A stretch of 64,000 bases of DNA, taken from the NCBI RefSeq assembly GCF_019679435.2, contig NZ_CP139781.1:1302001-1366000 (forward strand). The letters run 5' to 3'. Shown here one piece after another: positions 36,768-46,600 of the stretch; the first letter of the stretch is position 1; every line of letters starts with the position of its first letter. The position numbers and the translations under genes were made by a program. This stretch comes from Actomonas aquatica. GTDB lineage: Bacteria; Verrucomicrobiota; Verrucomicrobiia; Opitutales; Opitutaceae. The notes beneath the pieces are model-generated. The model was not told the DNA's origin. It searched no databases and saw nothing but the letters and a program-made list of their open reading frames with translations.

Positions 36768-38242
36768 TCGCGCCCCTGCTCTATTCCGATCTGCTGCACG
36801 CCATGCGGCCGGAGCTCGTGCTCACGGTCGGGGCCTTGGTCGTGATTGGCGTGGACCTGAGCTTCGGCAAACGCCTCACCGAGGCTGCCCGCATGAACAC
36901 CGCCGCCACGCTCGGCGTCATGTGGCTCGTCGCCGCCGCCTTTGGCGTTTTCCAAGTCGGCGCTCCCGGTAACCTCTTCGGCGGCGTATTCCGCCTCGAT
37001 GTGCTCGGTGGCATTTCCCGCCTCGGCATCCTGTTGCTCAGCCTGCTCACCGTCGGCCTCGCGCCGTCCAGCACCCGCGTGCGCAATCCTGTGGAGTTTA
37101 TCGCGCTCGTGCTGCTCGCCACCGCCGGCCTCACGCTCATGGCGGTCGCCCAGCAACTGCTGGTCGTCTTTCTCGCGATCGAGCTCGCCAGCCTCTCGCT
37201 CTACCTGCTCACCGGCTTCGACAAACGCAGCGGCGCTTCCGCCGAAGCCGCGCTGAAATACTTCCTCTTCGGTGGCATGGCCGCCGCCTTCCTGCTCTTC
37301 GGCTTCAGCCTTCTCTACGGCATCACCGGCTCCATCGAGCTGCCACAAATCGCCATCGCCCTCGGCGCCGTTGACTCCTCGCAACCACTCATGCTCGTCG
37401 CCCTCGTCATGGTGGTGGTTGCCCTCGGCTTCAAAGCCGCCGCCGCCCCTTTCCACCTCTGGGCGCCCGACGTTTACCAAGGCGCCCCGGCTCCGGCCGC
37501 CGCGCTCATCGCTTCGGCCTCCAAGCTCGCCGCCGTCACCGTGTTTGCCCGCCTGCTCTGGCCGGGACTCGCCGCGGCCTCCGGCGGACCGGGCACCGAT
37601 ATTCCCATCGCGGGCTGGCTGCCCGTCGTGGGCATCCTCGCCGCCGCGTCCATCGTGCTCGGCAACCTCGGCGCCCTCGCCCAAAGCAACGTCCGCCGTC
37701 TGCTGGCTTACTCCGCCATCGCCCACGCCGGCATCATGTTGCTCGGCATCATGGTGGCCGATCACGCCGGCTACGGTCCACTCGTGTATTACGCGCTCAC
37801 CTACGGCCTCGCCACCGTCGGCGCCTTCGGCGTCATCGGTTTGATCGATCGCGCCGAGATTGGTCCCAACTTGCGCGACCTTGCCGGACTGCATCGCCGT
37901 TCACCACTCCTCGCAATCACGCTGCTGGTGTGCCTCCTGTCCCTCGCCGGTGTGCCGCCGCTGGCCGGTTTCTTCGGCAAGTTTGGCGTGTTTGTCGCCG
38001 CCATCCGCAACGGTGGTGTGCTCGGCGCCACTGGCGGTCTCGCCCTGCTCGGCATCGCCGCCAGCGCCGTGGGCCTCTATTACTATTTGCTGGTCCTGAA
38101 AAACGCTTGGGTCGTCACCGCGACTCCCGCGCAGCCCCCACGCATCGCCGTGCCCGTCGCCACCACCTGCTTTCTTTGGGCCATCAACCTCGGGCTCCTC
38201 GCCCTCGGTTTGGCGCCGTCCCTGATCCTCTCGCGACTGTAG
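36764..38242 (+). CDS. nuoN: NADH-quinone oxidoreductase subunit N
   Basis: The 492-residue proton-pumping membrane subunit is the last gene of the operon. Motifs are VFLAIELASLSLYLLTGF (TM5 Glu), KYFLFGGMAAAFLLFGFSLLYG in part, GFKAAAAPFHLWAPDVYQGAPAP in part (TM7 Lys), ASKLAAVTVFARLLWPG in part (TM8 Lys) and RLLAYSAIAHAG. In NuoN the TM12 charge is usually Lys, and here GFFGKFGVF fits. Two hairpins follow the stop codon. Confidence 0.97.
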   Translation: MIAPLLYSDLLHAMRPELVLTVGALVVIGVDLSFGKRLTEAARMNTAATLGVMWLVAAAFGVFQVGAPGNLFGGVFRLDVLGGISRLGILLLSLLTVGLAPSSTRVRNPVEFIALVLLATAGLTLMAVAQQLLVVFLAIELASLSLYLLTGFDKRSGASAEAALKYFLFGGMAAAFLLFGFSLLYGITGSIELPQIAIALGAVDSSQPLMLVALVMVVVALGFKAAAAPFHLWAPDVYQGAPAPAAALIASASKLAAVTVFARLLWPGLAAASGGPGTDIPIAGWLPVVGILAAASIVLGNLGALAQSNVRRLLAYSAIAHAGIMLLGIMVADHAGYGPLVYYALTYGLATVGAFGVIGLIDRAEIGPNLRDLAGLHRRSPLLAITLLVCLLSLAGVPPLAGFFGKFGVFVAAIRNGGVLGATGGLALLGIAASAVGLYYYLLVLKNAWVVTATPAQPPRIAVPVATTCFLWAINLGLLALGLAPSLILSRL

Positions 38243-38289
38243 GCGCAATTTCTGCGCGTTTCACCCCAGGGGCGAGCGCCACTCGCCCC
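38243..38289 (+). terminator. possible terminator hairpins after the nuo operon
   Basis: gcgca-atttc-tgcgc (38243-38257) is followed by a perfect 8-bp stem ggggcgag-cgcca-ctcgcccc (38269-38289). Neither has a proper T tract, so factor-independent termination is uncertain. The remaining bases to 38414 show no gene. Confidence 0.45.
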
Positions 38290-38414
38290 GCGCGGCCGAC
38301 AACCCGCCCCGCCGTCCGGCCGCATGGCCACTGTCGGATTCTCGGCGGTGCCAATATCTGCATAGGTCCCGGCAGCACGACGCCCCAAAGTCGTTGCTTT
38401 GCCCCCATACCTCG

Positions 38415-39677
38415 ATGCCCCGCCTTGCCCCTCTCCTTGCTGGGGTCGCCTGCCTAGCTGCGACCTCTCCGCACCTTTCCTATGCGGAAACCAATCCGGT
38501 CCTGTTCTGGAATGAACAGGCTCTCAACGCGACCCGCCTCGCCCGCAACCCGCCCCCCGTCAGTGCCTTGTGGTTCGGTTCTTACCATGCTGCCATCGCC
38601 GATGCGGTGAATGGCATCGAGCAACGCTGGGAGCCGTGGCTCGTGAAAGAATCCGCCCCGGCCGGTGCCAACGTCGATGCCGCCATCGCCGCCGCCGCGC
38701 GCACCATGCTCCGTCAAATCTGGGGCCAGCAGGCCAATCCGCGCCTTTTCGACGTGGCTTACACGGACGCCCTCGCCGCCATTCCCGACGGGCCCGGCAA
38801 GGACGCCGGCCTCGCCTGGGGCCAAAAGGTCGCCGAAGCCGTGCTCACCCAACGCTCCCTCAGCGGCTTTAAAGTTGCCCCCAAATACCTCCCCAGTGAC
38901 GCCCCGGGGAAATGGCGTCCCACCGCGCCGGACTTCCGCGCTGGAGTCACGCCGCAGATGGCCACAACCCAACCCTTCGTCCTGCAAAAACCCAACCAGT
39001 TTCGCGCCCCACCACCGCCGCCGGTTGATTCCAAGGCTTACGCCGAGGAGCTCATGCATGTCATGCGCGTGGGCAGTCGCGACGATGCGGATCGCTCCGA
39101 ATACGACACCCTCAGCGTGCCGTTCTGGGCCGATGGCCTCGGCACCGCCGGTCCCTCCGGCCATTGGAACGAAATCACCGCCCGCATCGCCCGCGACCGG
39201 GGTCTCGACACCATCGAATGCGCCCGGCTCTTCGCGTTGCTCAACTTCGCCGCCGCCGACGGTTTCATCACCGCATGGGACAGCAAATACTTCTACAACA
39301 CCGCTCGCCCCGAAACCGACGCCCGCGAACTCACGGCCGAAATCAACCCTTACTTCAAACCGGACCCGGACTTCATTCCCAGCATGGCGTCCCTGCCATT
39401 CCCGGCCTACATCTCCGCCCACATGACCTTCACATCGGCGGCCGTGCGTGTCCTGCAACGCTACTTCGGCACCGACGAAGTGGCCTTCTCCATCGGCTCC
39501 GACGCCTTGCCCGGCGTCGTGCGCGACTACCAGACCCTCTCCTCCGTGCGGGAGGAAGTTGGCGCCAGCCGCATCTTCGGTGGCATCCACTTCCCGATGG
39601 ATGTCGACGCCGCCCGCATCGCCGGCATCCATGTCGGAGACTGGGTGTTCGAAAACAGCCTTCAACCCCAGCACTGA
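38415..39677 (+). CDS. secreted vanadium-dependent haloperoxidase / PAP2-family protein
   Basis: This protein of 420 residues has a signal peptide (MPRLAPLLAGVACLAATSPHLSYA). It belongs to the vanadium haloperoxidase/acid phosphatase superfamily, whose members bind vanadate or phosphate in the same pocket. The three motifs are seen in order: KYFYNTARPETDA (Lys and Arg-Pro), FPAYISAHMTFTSAA in place of the usual PSGH, with the His kept, and SRIFGGIHFPMDVDAA (Arg, His). The Ala-His variant of the second motif is common in periplasmic chloroperoxidase-like proteins. The reaction (halide oxidation or phosphate release) cannot be decided. The next gene starts within its stop codon (TGATG). Confidence 0.88.
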   Translation: MPRLAPLLAGVACLAATSPHLSYAETNPVLFWNEQALNATRLARNPPPVSALWFGSYHAAIADAVNGIEQRWEPWLVKESAPAGANVDAAIAAAARTMLRQIWGQQANPRLFDVAYTDALAAIPDGPGKDAGLAWGQKVAEAVLTQRSLSGFKVAPKYLPSDAPGKWRPTAPDFRAGVTPQMATTQPFVLQKPNQFRAPPPPPVDSKAYAEELMHVMRVGSRDDADRSEYDTLSVPFWADGLGTAGPSGHWNEITARIARDRGLDTIECARLFALLNFAAADGFITAWDSKYFYNTARPETDARELTAEINPYFKPDPDFIPSMASLPFPAYISAHMTFTSAAVRVLQRYFGTDEVAFSIGSDALPGVVRDYQTLSSVREEVGASRIFGGIHFPMDVDAARIAGIHVGDWVFENSLQPQH

Positions 39678-40489
39678 TGTCCTCGCTTCCTCGCCCCACC
39701 TCCGCCCCCAACGAGTCTGTCATGCTACCGTGGATACTGCGCATCGGCGTGGCCGGTTGTTTCATTGGTCACGGCGCTTTTGGCATCATCACCAAATCCG
39801 GTTGGTTGCCCTACTTCGCCGTCGCCGGCATCCCGGCCGACCTCGCCTGGCAACTCATGCCCATCGTCGGCACCATGGACATCCTCATGGGCATCAGCGC
39901 CCTTGTTTTCCCGACCCGCGCCCTCTTTCTCTGGGCCGGACTCTGGGCCGTATGGACCGCGTCACTACGCCCGCTTGCGGGTGAGCCGTTTTGGGAAACC
40001 CTCGAACGCGCCGGCAACTACGGCGTGCCCTTCGCCTTGCTGGCTGTGGTCGGTTTGAGCGGCCCGTTGTTCAAACGGCTGCCCAACGCCTGGCCGTCCC
40101 TCGACGGCGTCACCCGCCAACGACTGGCTTGGACCCTGCGGATCACTACCGCACTGCTGCTCATCGGCCACGCCGGCCTCGGCCTGTTCAGCCAAAAAGC
40201 CGGGCTCGGCCACCACTACGAATCAATCGGACTTTCGGCGGGAATCACGCCTGCCGTCGGAGCCTTTGAGTTTTTCCTCGCCGCCATGGTGCTGCTCCGT
40301 CCGGCCCCTGCTCTCCTGATCGGCGTTGCGGTTTGGAAGCTGCTCACCGAAATGCTCTTCCTCCCCGCTGGGGCTCCCTTCTGGGAAGTCATCGAACGCT
40401 TCGGCAGCTACACCGCTCCGCTCACCCTGGCCTTGATGATGCGTCGCGACTTTCCGCGCCTCGCGGCGCGGTCACTGCACACCGCTTAA
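39677..40489 (+). CDS. membrane protein with internal duplication (DoxX-like halves)
   Basis: This 270-residue integral membrane protein is built from two homologous halves, residues about 19-124 and 152-254. WILRIGVAGCFIGHGAFGI (half 1) pairs with WTLRITTALLLIGHAGLGL (half 2), and AGEPFWETLERAGNYGVPF pairs with AGAPFWEVIERFGSYTAPL. Each half has four hydrophobic helices and a conserved Gly-His near the end of its first helix. The fold resembles the DoxX/DoxD family of small membrane subunits, but this is a judgement from hydrophobicity and the RIGHG pattern. The start overlaps the stop of the haloperoxidase gene (TGATG); a later Met at 39722 is possible. Function unknown; coupling suggests a shared redox or detoxification role. 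Confidence 0.75.
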   Translation: MSSLPRPTSAPNESVMLPWILRIGVAGCFIGHGAFGIITKSGWLPYFAVAGIPADLAWQLMPIVGTMDILMGISALVFPTRALFLWAGLWAVWTASLRPLAGEPFWETLERAGNYGVPFALLAVVGLSGPLFKRLPNAWPSLDGVTRQRLAWTLRITTALLLIGHAGLGLFSQKAGLGHHYESIGLSAGITPAVGAFEFFLAAMVLLRPAPALLIGVAVWKLLTEMLFLPAGAPFWEVIERFGSYTAPLTLALMMRRDFPRLAARSLHTA

Positions 40490-40502
40490 ACGCCCCTCCC
40501 CT

Positions 40503-41894
40503 ATGTGCACTCGCCTCGTCCTGCGGCTGCTCGCTGCGGGTTGCGGAACCGTCTGCCTGACGGCATCGCATCTCTCCGCCCAAGCCCCATCCCCTGCGCC
40601 GACGTTTCAATTCCTGCGCTGGCAGGAAGACTGGTCGGCTTGGTCCCCTCCGGCCGGACCCACGTCCGGCTTTGATGCCCTCAAACACGTCACCCTTAAA
40701 TCCGGTGACTGGTTGAGTTTTGGCGCTGATTTCCGCGCCCGCGCGGAATCCTGGCGCAACTTCAATTTCGGGGCCCCCGCCGGTATTTCCCACGACGATA
40801 CTTTTATCCTCACGCGCTGGCGCGCCCACGCTGACTACCATGCCACCACTGGATTGCGCGCCTTTGCCGAGTTGAAAGGCGCCTACGCCAGCGAACGAGA
40901 TTTGCCCGGCGGAATACGGCCCATCGATCAGGACAAATTTGAACTCCAACAGGCCTTTCTGGAGTTCGATCTGCCGTTCGCTCCCTCCGTGCGGGCGCGC
41001 GCCGGTCGACAGCTCTTTGCCTTCGGCGCCCAACGCCTTATCAGCGGATTGCCTTGGGCGAATGCCTTGCGCACCTGGGACGGTTTGCGTCTCGATACAA
41101 GCGTGGCCGGTTGGCAGATCAGCGGTTTCGGCGCCGCATTTGTGCCCTCCACGGCTCGCGGCATCGGCACCGCCGCCGATGACAATCGCCTCTTCGGCGT
41201 GTATGCATCGCGCCCCGGTCTCGACGCCTACGTGCTGCACCACCAGTGGCCTTCCCGCACATTCAACGGCAGCACCGGTCGCGATGCCCGCTGGACCCTC
41301 GGCACCCGCCTCCACGGTCGCGTTTCCGCCCGCACCGACTACGAACTCGAACTCAGCTACCAGACCGGCTCAGTCGGTCCGCACGATGTCACCGCCTGGT
41401 CCATCGCCAGCCAAATCGGCCTGCGTCCACTCGCCGAAGCTGACACCCTGCGGCTTTGGGTGGGCTTTGATGCCGCCAGCGGCGACGATCGGCCGGGCGG
41501 CCGCGTGGGCACCTTCAATCAACTTTACCCGCTCGGCCACGCCTACTTCGGCATCGCCGACGTGATTGGACGACAGAACATCATCGACCTCAGCGCCGGC
41601 GCCACATGGAAACCGTTCCCACGTCTTACTTTGAACGCCGCCTGGCACCACTTCCGGACCCAAGACACCGCCGACGCGCTTTACAATCCCGGCGGCGGAG
41701 TCGTCCGCGCCGCCGGGACTTACACCGATCCCGAAATCGCCGACGAACTCGACCTGGTGGCAGCGTGGAAAATCAACCGTCACGTCGTCGCCGCGCTTGG
41801 CTGGGCCCACGTCTTCGCCGGTCCGGCCATCCGCCAAAGTGGGCCCGCTCAGGACATCGATTTCGCCTACGCCACGACTACCTGGACCTTCTAG
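40503..41894 (+). CDS. outer-membrane porin, alginate-export (AlgE-like) family
   Basis: The 463-residue outer-membrane beta-barrel has a signal peptide cleaved near SHLSAQA. The sequence alternates short amphipathic strands with turns and ends in a C-terminal Phe (TTTWTF), as outer-membrane barrels do. The central block ELQQAFLEFDLPF ... RAGRQLFAFGAQRLISG ... RTWDGLRLD is the hallmark of the alginate-export domain family. The gene starts 13 bases after the duplicated membrane-protein gene and is probably co-transcribed with it and the haloperoxidase. Substrate unknown; the family includes general and polysaccharide-specific channels. Confidence 0.85.
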   Translation: MCTRLVLRLLAAGCGTVCLTASHLSAQAPSPAPTFQFLRWQEDWSAWSPPAGPTSGFDALKHVTLKSGDWLSFGADFRARAESWRNFNFGAPAGISHDDTFILTRWRAHADYHATTGLRAFAELKGAYASERDLPGGIRPIDQDKFELQQAFLEFDLPFAPSVRARAGRQLFAFGAQRLISGLPWANALRTWDGLRLDTSVAGWQISGFGAAFVPSTARGIGTAADDNRLFGVYASRPGLDAYVLHHQWPSRTFNGSTGRDARWTLGTRLHGRVSARTDYELELSYQTGSVGPHDVTAWSIASQIGLRPLAEADTLRLWVGFDAASGDDRPGGRVGTFNQLYPLGHAYFGIADVIGRQNIIDLSAGATWKPFPRLTLNAAWHHFRTQDTADALYNPGGGVVRAAGTYTDPEIADELDLVAAWKINRHVVAALGWAHVFAGPAIRQSGPAQDIDFAYATTTWTF

Positions 41895-42083
41895 CCCCGC
41901 CTCGCCGAACCGGTTTGGCGATTTACGGGTAAAATTCTTTCCCGAACCAATGGAGGTTATCCGGCACTCGACTGTCTCAGACCGACAGACGTGCCAACCG
42001 CCCTCCAAAGAGATTTGCCAGCTGCTGACCTGCCCCCTCAAATGGGCGCTACTTCAGCGCGTCTGGCCCGCGCGGTGACACCC

Positions 42084-42644
42084 ATGAAAGATCCAGACGA
42101 CGCGTCCACCCGCCCGGCCCAAGATTTTAGCAGCCTCTACCAGACGACCATCGCACCACTGCGTCGCTACTTGGGTCGTTTGCTCGGCAACCATTCCGAA
42201 GCCGAAGAGATTGCCCACGATGCCTTTGCCCGCATCTATCAACTTCCGGCCAACAAACCCGAGGCACTGCTCTACACCACCGCCCGGCGCCTCGCCATCA
42301 ACCGGATCAAACGCCGCTCCATTTCCCCCATTGCGCCCACGGACGCGCCCTTGGAAAACGCTGCCTCGAGCATGCCGGATGTCACCCGCCAGGTCATCGC
42401 CCGCCAGGAGCTCGAGTTGCTTGATGAAGCCATCAACGACCTGCCCCCCGGCTGCCGTAACGTGCTCCTCCTGCGGAAGGTGGAGCTGCTCTCGCACAAG
42501 GAAATCGGCGAGCGTCTCGGCATCGCAGTGAGCACCGTCGAAAAACAACACGCCCGCGCGCTGCGCCTGCTGCGCGCGTCCCTGCTCGCGAAAGCCGAGG
42601 ACGCCTCCTCGCCCTTCGCGACCGACTCTCCCAGACCATCATGA
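42084..42644 (+). CDS. ECF RNA polymerase sigma factor (FecI-like)
   Basis: The 186-residue protein has sigma region 2 (LYQTTIAPLRRYLGRLLGN ... EEIAHDAFARIYQ ... ARRLAINRIKRR) and region 4 (LDEAINDLPPGCRNVLLLRKVELLSHKEIGERLGIAVSTVEKQHARALRLLR in part), with nothing between but a short linker, as in extracytoplasmic-function sigma factors. Met at 42084 (MKDPDDAST) is taken as start; the frame is open upstream without family resemblance. The stop overlaps the FecR-like anti-sigma gene by 4 bases, and an STN-containing TonB receptor follows, the classic cell-surface-signalling trio. The sigma factor is expected to transcribe the receptor and possibly the secreted proteins downstream. Confidence 0.92.
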   Translation: MKDPDDASTRPAQDFSSLYQTTIAPLRRYLGRLLGNHSEAEEIAHDAFARIYQLPANKPEALLYTTARRLAINRIKRRSISPIAPTDAPLENAASSMPDVTRQVIARQELELLDEAINDLPPGCRNVLLLRKVELLSHKEIGERLGIAVSTVEKQHARALRLLRASLLAKAEDASSPFATDSPRPS

Positions 42645-43657
42645 ATCCTTCACCATCCCGTCCCGAGTCCTCACTCGAGGAAACGGCCTCTCTGTGGGCG
42701 GCGCGGTTGGAGGGTGCAACCCTCACCGCCGATCAGCGCAACGAGCTCGACTCTTGGCTCGACGCCGATCCGTCCCACCGGGAAGCACTCTCAAACTTCT
42801 GCCAACTCTCGACCGACCTTGAGCGGCACCTGCCTCAACTCCTTTCATCCGGTTCCGTCACCATGCCCGTAGCCTCCCCGGCCGCCGCGACGCGCCCAGC
42901 GCGTCACGGTCTGGTCTGGGGATGGCTCACGGCGACGGCCGTAGCCGCTCTCGCGCTCACCACCCTATGGTGGCAATCCCGTCCGGCCCCCGCCTCTCCC
43001 ACGCACTTTGCCACCGCCGTCGCGCAGAGTCAGTCGGTCATCCTCGCCGATGGCACGCATGTTGATCTCAACGCCGGCACCCGCCTCGTCGTTGAACACA
43101 CCGCCAAAGAGCGCCGTGTTCGCCTCGCCGGCGGTCAGGCCTTCTTCCAGGTCACCAAAGACCCCAGCCGTCCTTTTATTGTGGATACACCCGCCGGATC
43201 CGTGCGCGTCACCGGCACTGCATTTGACGTGCGCACCCCATCGTCCGGTCAGATCGAAGTCACCGTGCAGGAAGGTTCCGTCCAGGTGCGCCTGGGTCCC
43301 GAATCCGCCCCAGCAGATGTCGGTCCGATCTCGCTCACAGCCGAGGACCAGCTCACCTCCCACGGTCCCGCCGCACCGCTCGTGCGGCGCATCGGCTCCG
43401 ACGGTGTGGCCGATGCCCTCGCCTGGCGCGATGGCATGATCGTCTTCGACCGCACGCCGATGGAGGAGGCGCTGGCGCGCTTCGCCCAATTCCATGGCCG
43501 CGGCATCAGCGCCGCGCCGCAGGTGTCCGCGACCGAAGTCAGCGGCCGTTACCCGCTCGCCAATCTGGATTTCTTCCTCAACAGCCTCGAGTCGGTCTTC
43601 CCCGTCACGGTCATCCATGACCAAAGCGGCACCATCCGCGTGTTACCACGCGCCTAG
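42641..43657 (+). CDS. FecR-like anti-sigma / signal-transducing membrane protein
   Basis: The 338-residue protein has the three parts of FecR proteins. An N-terminal cytosolic DUF4880-type segment binds the sigma factor (EETASLWAARLEGATLTADQRNELDSWL in part). One TM helix follows (GWLTATAVAALALTTLWW). The periplasmic FecR domain comes next (SQSVILADGTHVDLNAGTRLVV, RRVRLAGGQAFFQVTKDPSRPFIV in part, VRVTGTAFDV), with a C-terminal STN-like segment (RTPMEEALARFAQFHG). It would sense the receptor's STN domain in the periplasm and release or activate the ECF sigma factor. It overlaps the sigma gene by 4 bases and precedes the receptor by 35 bases. Confidence 0.92.
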   Translation: MNPSPSRPESSLEETASLWAARLEGATLTADQRNELDSWLDADPSHREALSNFCQLSTDLERHLPQLLSSGSVTMPVASPAAATRPARHGLVWGWLTATAVAALALTTLWWQSRPAPASPTHFATAVAQSQSVILADGTHVDLNAGTRLVVEHTAKERRVRLAGGQAFFQVTKDPSRPFIVDTPAGSVRVTGTAFDVRTPSSGQIEVTVQEGSVQVRLGPESAPADVGPISLTAEDQLTSHGPAAPLVRRIGSDGVADALAWRDGMIVFDRTPMEEALARFAQFHGRGISAAPQVSATEVSGRYPLANLDFFLNSLESVFPVTVIHDQSGTIRVLPRA

Positions 43658-43692
43658 ACTGCCGTCGTTCCGACTTCCTCCTTCGTCTTCGT

Positions 43693-46600
43693 ATGCGATT
43701 ATTCGCCGTCCCTTTCCGGGCGACAGTTCACCTGTGCCTTGCCTTCTGCCTAAGCCTCTCCGCGGTTTCGTCGGTCCTGGCGGCTCCGCAGCTTTTCGAC
43801 ATTCCGGCACAACCAGCCGACCGCGCCCTCGCCACCTTCACGCGCGTCACCTCCGTGACCCTGCTCTACGCCCCGGCCGAGCTGCACAAAGTTCAGTCCA
43901 CCGCCGTCCACGGCGAGTTTGAGCCCAGTGATGCGCTGGTGCGCCTCCTCCGCGATACCGGTTACGTCCCCCGCCTGCAGGATGGCGCCTACCTCATCAC
44001 CAGCGCAAAGGAACCACTGGGCGCACTCGTCGGCCGCATCACCACCGGCAACGGCGCGCCTCCCGCCGGAACCCTGGTCGCCATTCCCGCCCTGCATCGT
44101 CAGACCGTCACCAACCGCCACGGCGAATACCACTTCCCGAATTTGCCGCGCGGCTCCTATCAGATCGTGGCCAACCGCGCCGGCTACCACCCCTTGCACA
44201 TCAATGCTGCGCAAGTGACCGCCGAGCCCTTCACCTATCTGGCACCTGCGGTCCTGCGCCCGGCCAACACCGCCACCGAACTCGCCCCCGTGGTCGTCGA
44301 AGGCCGCCTCAATCGCCGCGGCCCGCTCGATCCCGGCCCCACCATCTGGGGACCACGCCGCGCGGGCGACAACCTCGACCTCAACCGGCACCTCAACGAC
44401 GCGCTCCCGTTCATCATCTACGACCGCGATCGCATCACCCGCAGCGGAGTGGTGAACCTCAACGATTTCCTGCGTCGCGAAATTTTGGATACAGATGCCA
44501 CCGCGCTGCCACCGGATCAAAACAGCAGCGGGAGTCTCATCGCCAGCGGCAGCTCCAACCTCAATCTCCGCGGATTCAGCGCCGAGGAAACCGTCGTGCT
44601 CGTCAACGGCCGCCGCCTGCCCGAGATCCTCACCACCACCGATCCTTCCGACGGCAGTCGTCCCGGCTACCAACCGCCCGACGTCAACTTCATCCCGCTC
44701 TCTCTGGTGCAGCAGGTCCAGGTGCTGCCGGCCTCAGCCTCCGCGCTCTACAGCGGCAATGCCATCGGCGGCGTGATCAACATCCTCCTGCGCCCCGACG
44801 GACTCGGCACCGAACACAGTGAGATCACCGCCACCTATACCAATGCCACCGAGGGCTTCGACGCCGCCTACAGCTCGGTTTCGCTCATGCACACGCAGTC
44901 GTTGCTCGACGGAAAACTCGCCCTGCGCCTCAACGCCAACTTCGTCTCCACCGTTCCCGCCACCGAAGCCGAGCTGCACTATCAGCGGAACAATGCCCCC
45001 GCTGAAATTGCCCCCAACGATGCGCTTTATCGCGCCACCCCCAACGTCCGCGCGGTCGGCTCCGGCAGCTTGTTTCCAGACTCCCCCGCAAGGGTGACCT
45101 CCGTGGCCCCCGGCGCCGATGGCTCCGGGGGTCTTGCTGCTTTTGCGGGCCGGGAAGGCCAACGCAATTTCGACCTCTACGATTCGCCCGGCACCCTCGC
45201 CAACGCCCTCTACGGCATCGATTACCCCTACGGTCGCGAACAGAAGCGTGAGCTCTACTTCGCCTCCGCCGTCTACACCGTTTCGCCCTGGCTGGAACTC
45301 GGCCTCGATGCCGCGTATTCGTCGACCACCATCAATCGCGGCTACGATGTCTTCCGCGCCGATTTGCTGCTGCGCCGCAACAACCCGCTCAATCCCTTCG
45401 GCACCGACGCGCGCGTCTCCCTCTACGAAACGCCAACCGCTCTCGGACAAAACTACAGCGAGGCCAACATCGATTTTTACTCTCTCGTCGGCAGCGCCCT
45501 CATCACCCTGCCGTGGGATTGGAAAGCCGTCATCGACACCCAATACTCCCACAGCGCGACCAAATACCGCGGCCTCGCTGACGTCGACCGCGCGCGTTGG
45601 CAGGCCCTTGTCGATCGCGGCGATTACAATCCCCTGCGCGACACCCAACTCGATGGACCGCCGCAAGCCTTCTACGACGAGGTGCTCATCTACACCGGAG
45701 GCCGCGATCAGTTTGTCACTCTCGGCGACTACGAAACCTTCGACGGTGCGTTCCGCCTCACGCACGAGAACCTGCCGCTGCCCACCGGCCGTTCGGTCGT
45801 CAATCTGGGCGCCGACTACCGCATCACTACCCTCAAAGGTTATGACGCGGTGCGCCGCTACGGTGACGGTTCCTTGCAACGGCTCCCTGATCGCTGGCGT
45901 GGACGCACCCTCGAACGCGTGAGCGCCTTCATGGAGTTGCAGGCTCCGCTCTACCCGCGTCAGCGCCTGCCCACCTGGATCGAGACGATCGAAGGCGACT
46001 TCGCCACCCGCTTCATCATCGCCGACACCGCCGCCGAAACGAACATCGCGCCCACCGTGGCGATGAAGATCGGCTTCACCAACGGGCTCACCCTGCGCGG
46101 TAGCTTCACCACCTCCAACCGTTTCCCGACGCCCTACATGAGCCGCAACACCGGCAACGGCGTCACCACCGGCACCGGCGTGCGCTACGTCGGCATCACC
46201 GACCCCCGTCGCGGCAACGAAGCGTATGAGGCCGAAGAGGTCTCCGTGCTCAACCCCGGCCTGCAGAGCGAAAACGCCGTCACTCAAACCTTCGGCATCA
46301 TTTACGAACGGGGGGAACGCCACCGCCTGCGCCTCTCGCTCGACTTTTTCGACACCCAGAAAACCAACGAAATCCGCGGACTGGGACCGTCTGAGCTGCT
46401 CAACCTCGAGGCCTATTTCCCGGAACTCGTCGTGCGGGAAGCGCCCGCGGCCGGAGATCCCTACGCCGTTGGCCGCATCACTGAGTTCCGCACCGGCGCC
46501 TACAACCTCGCCAGTCGTCACTCCCAAAACTACGTCGCCGCCATCGACTATGCTCGCCGCGATGTGTTTGGCGGCACCCTCGACCTGCGCGCCCGGCTGC

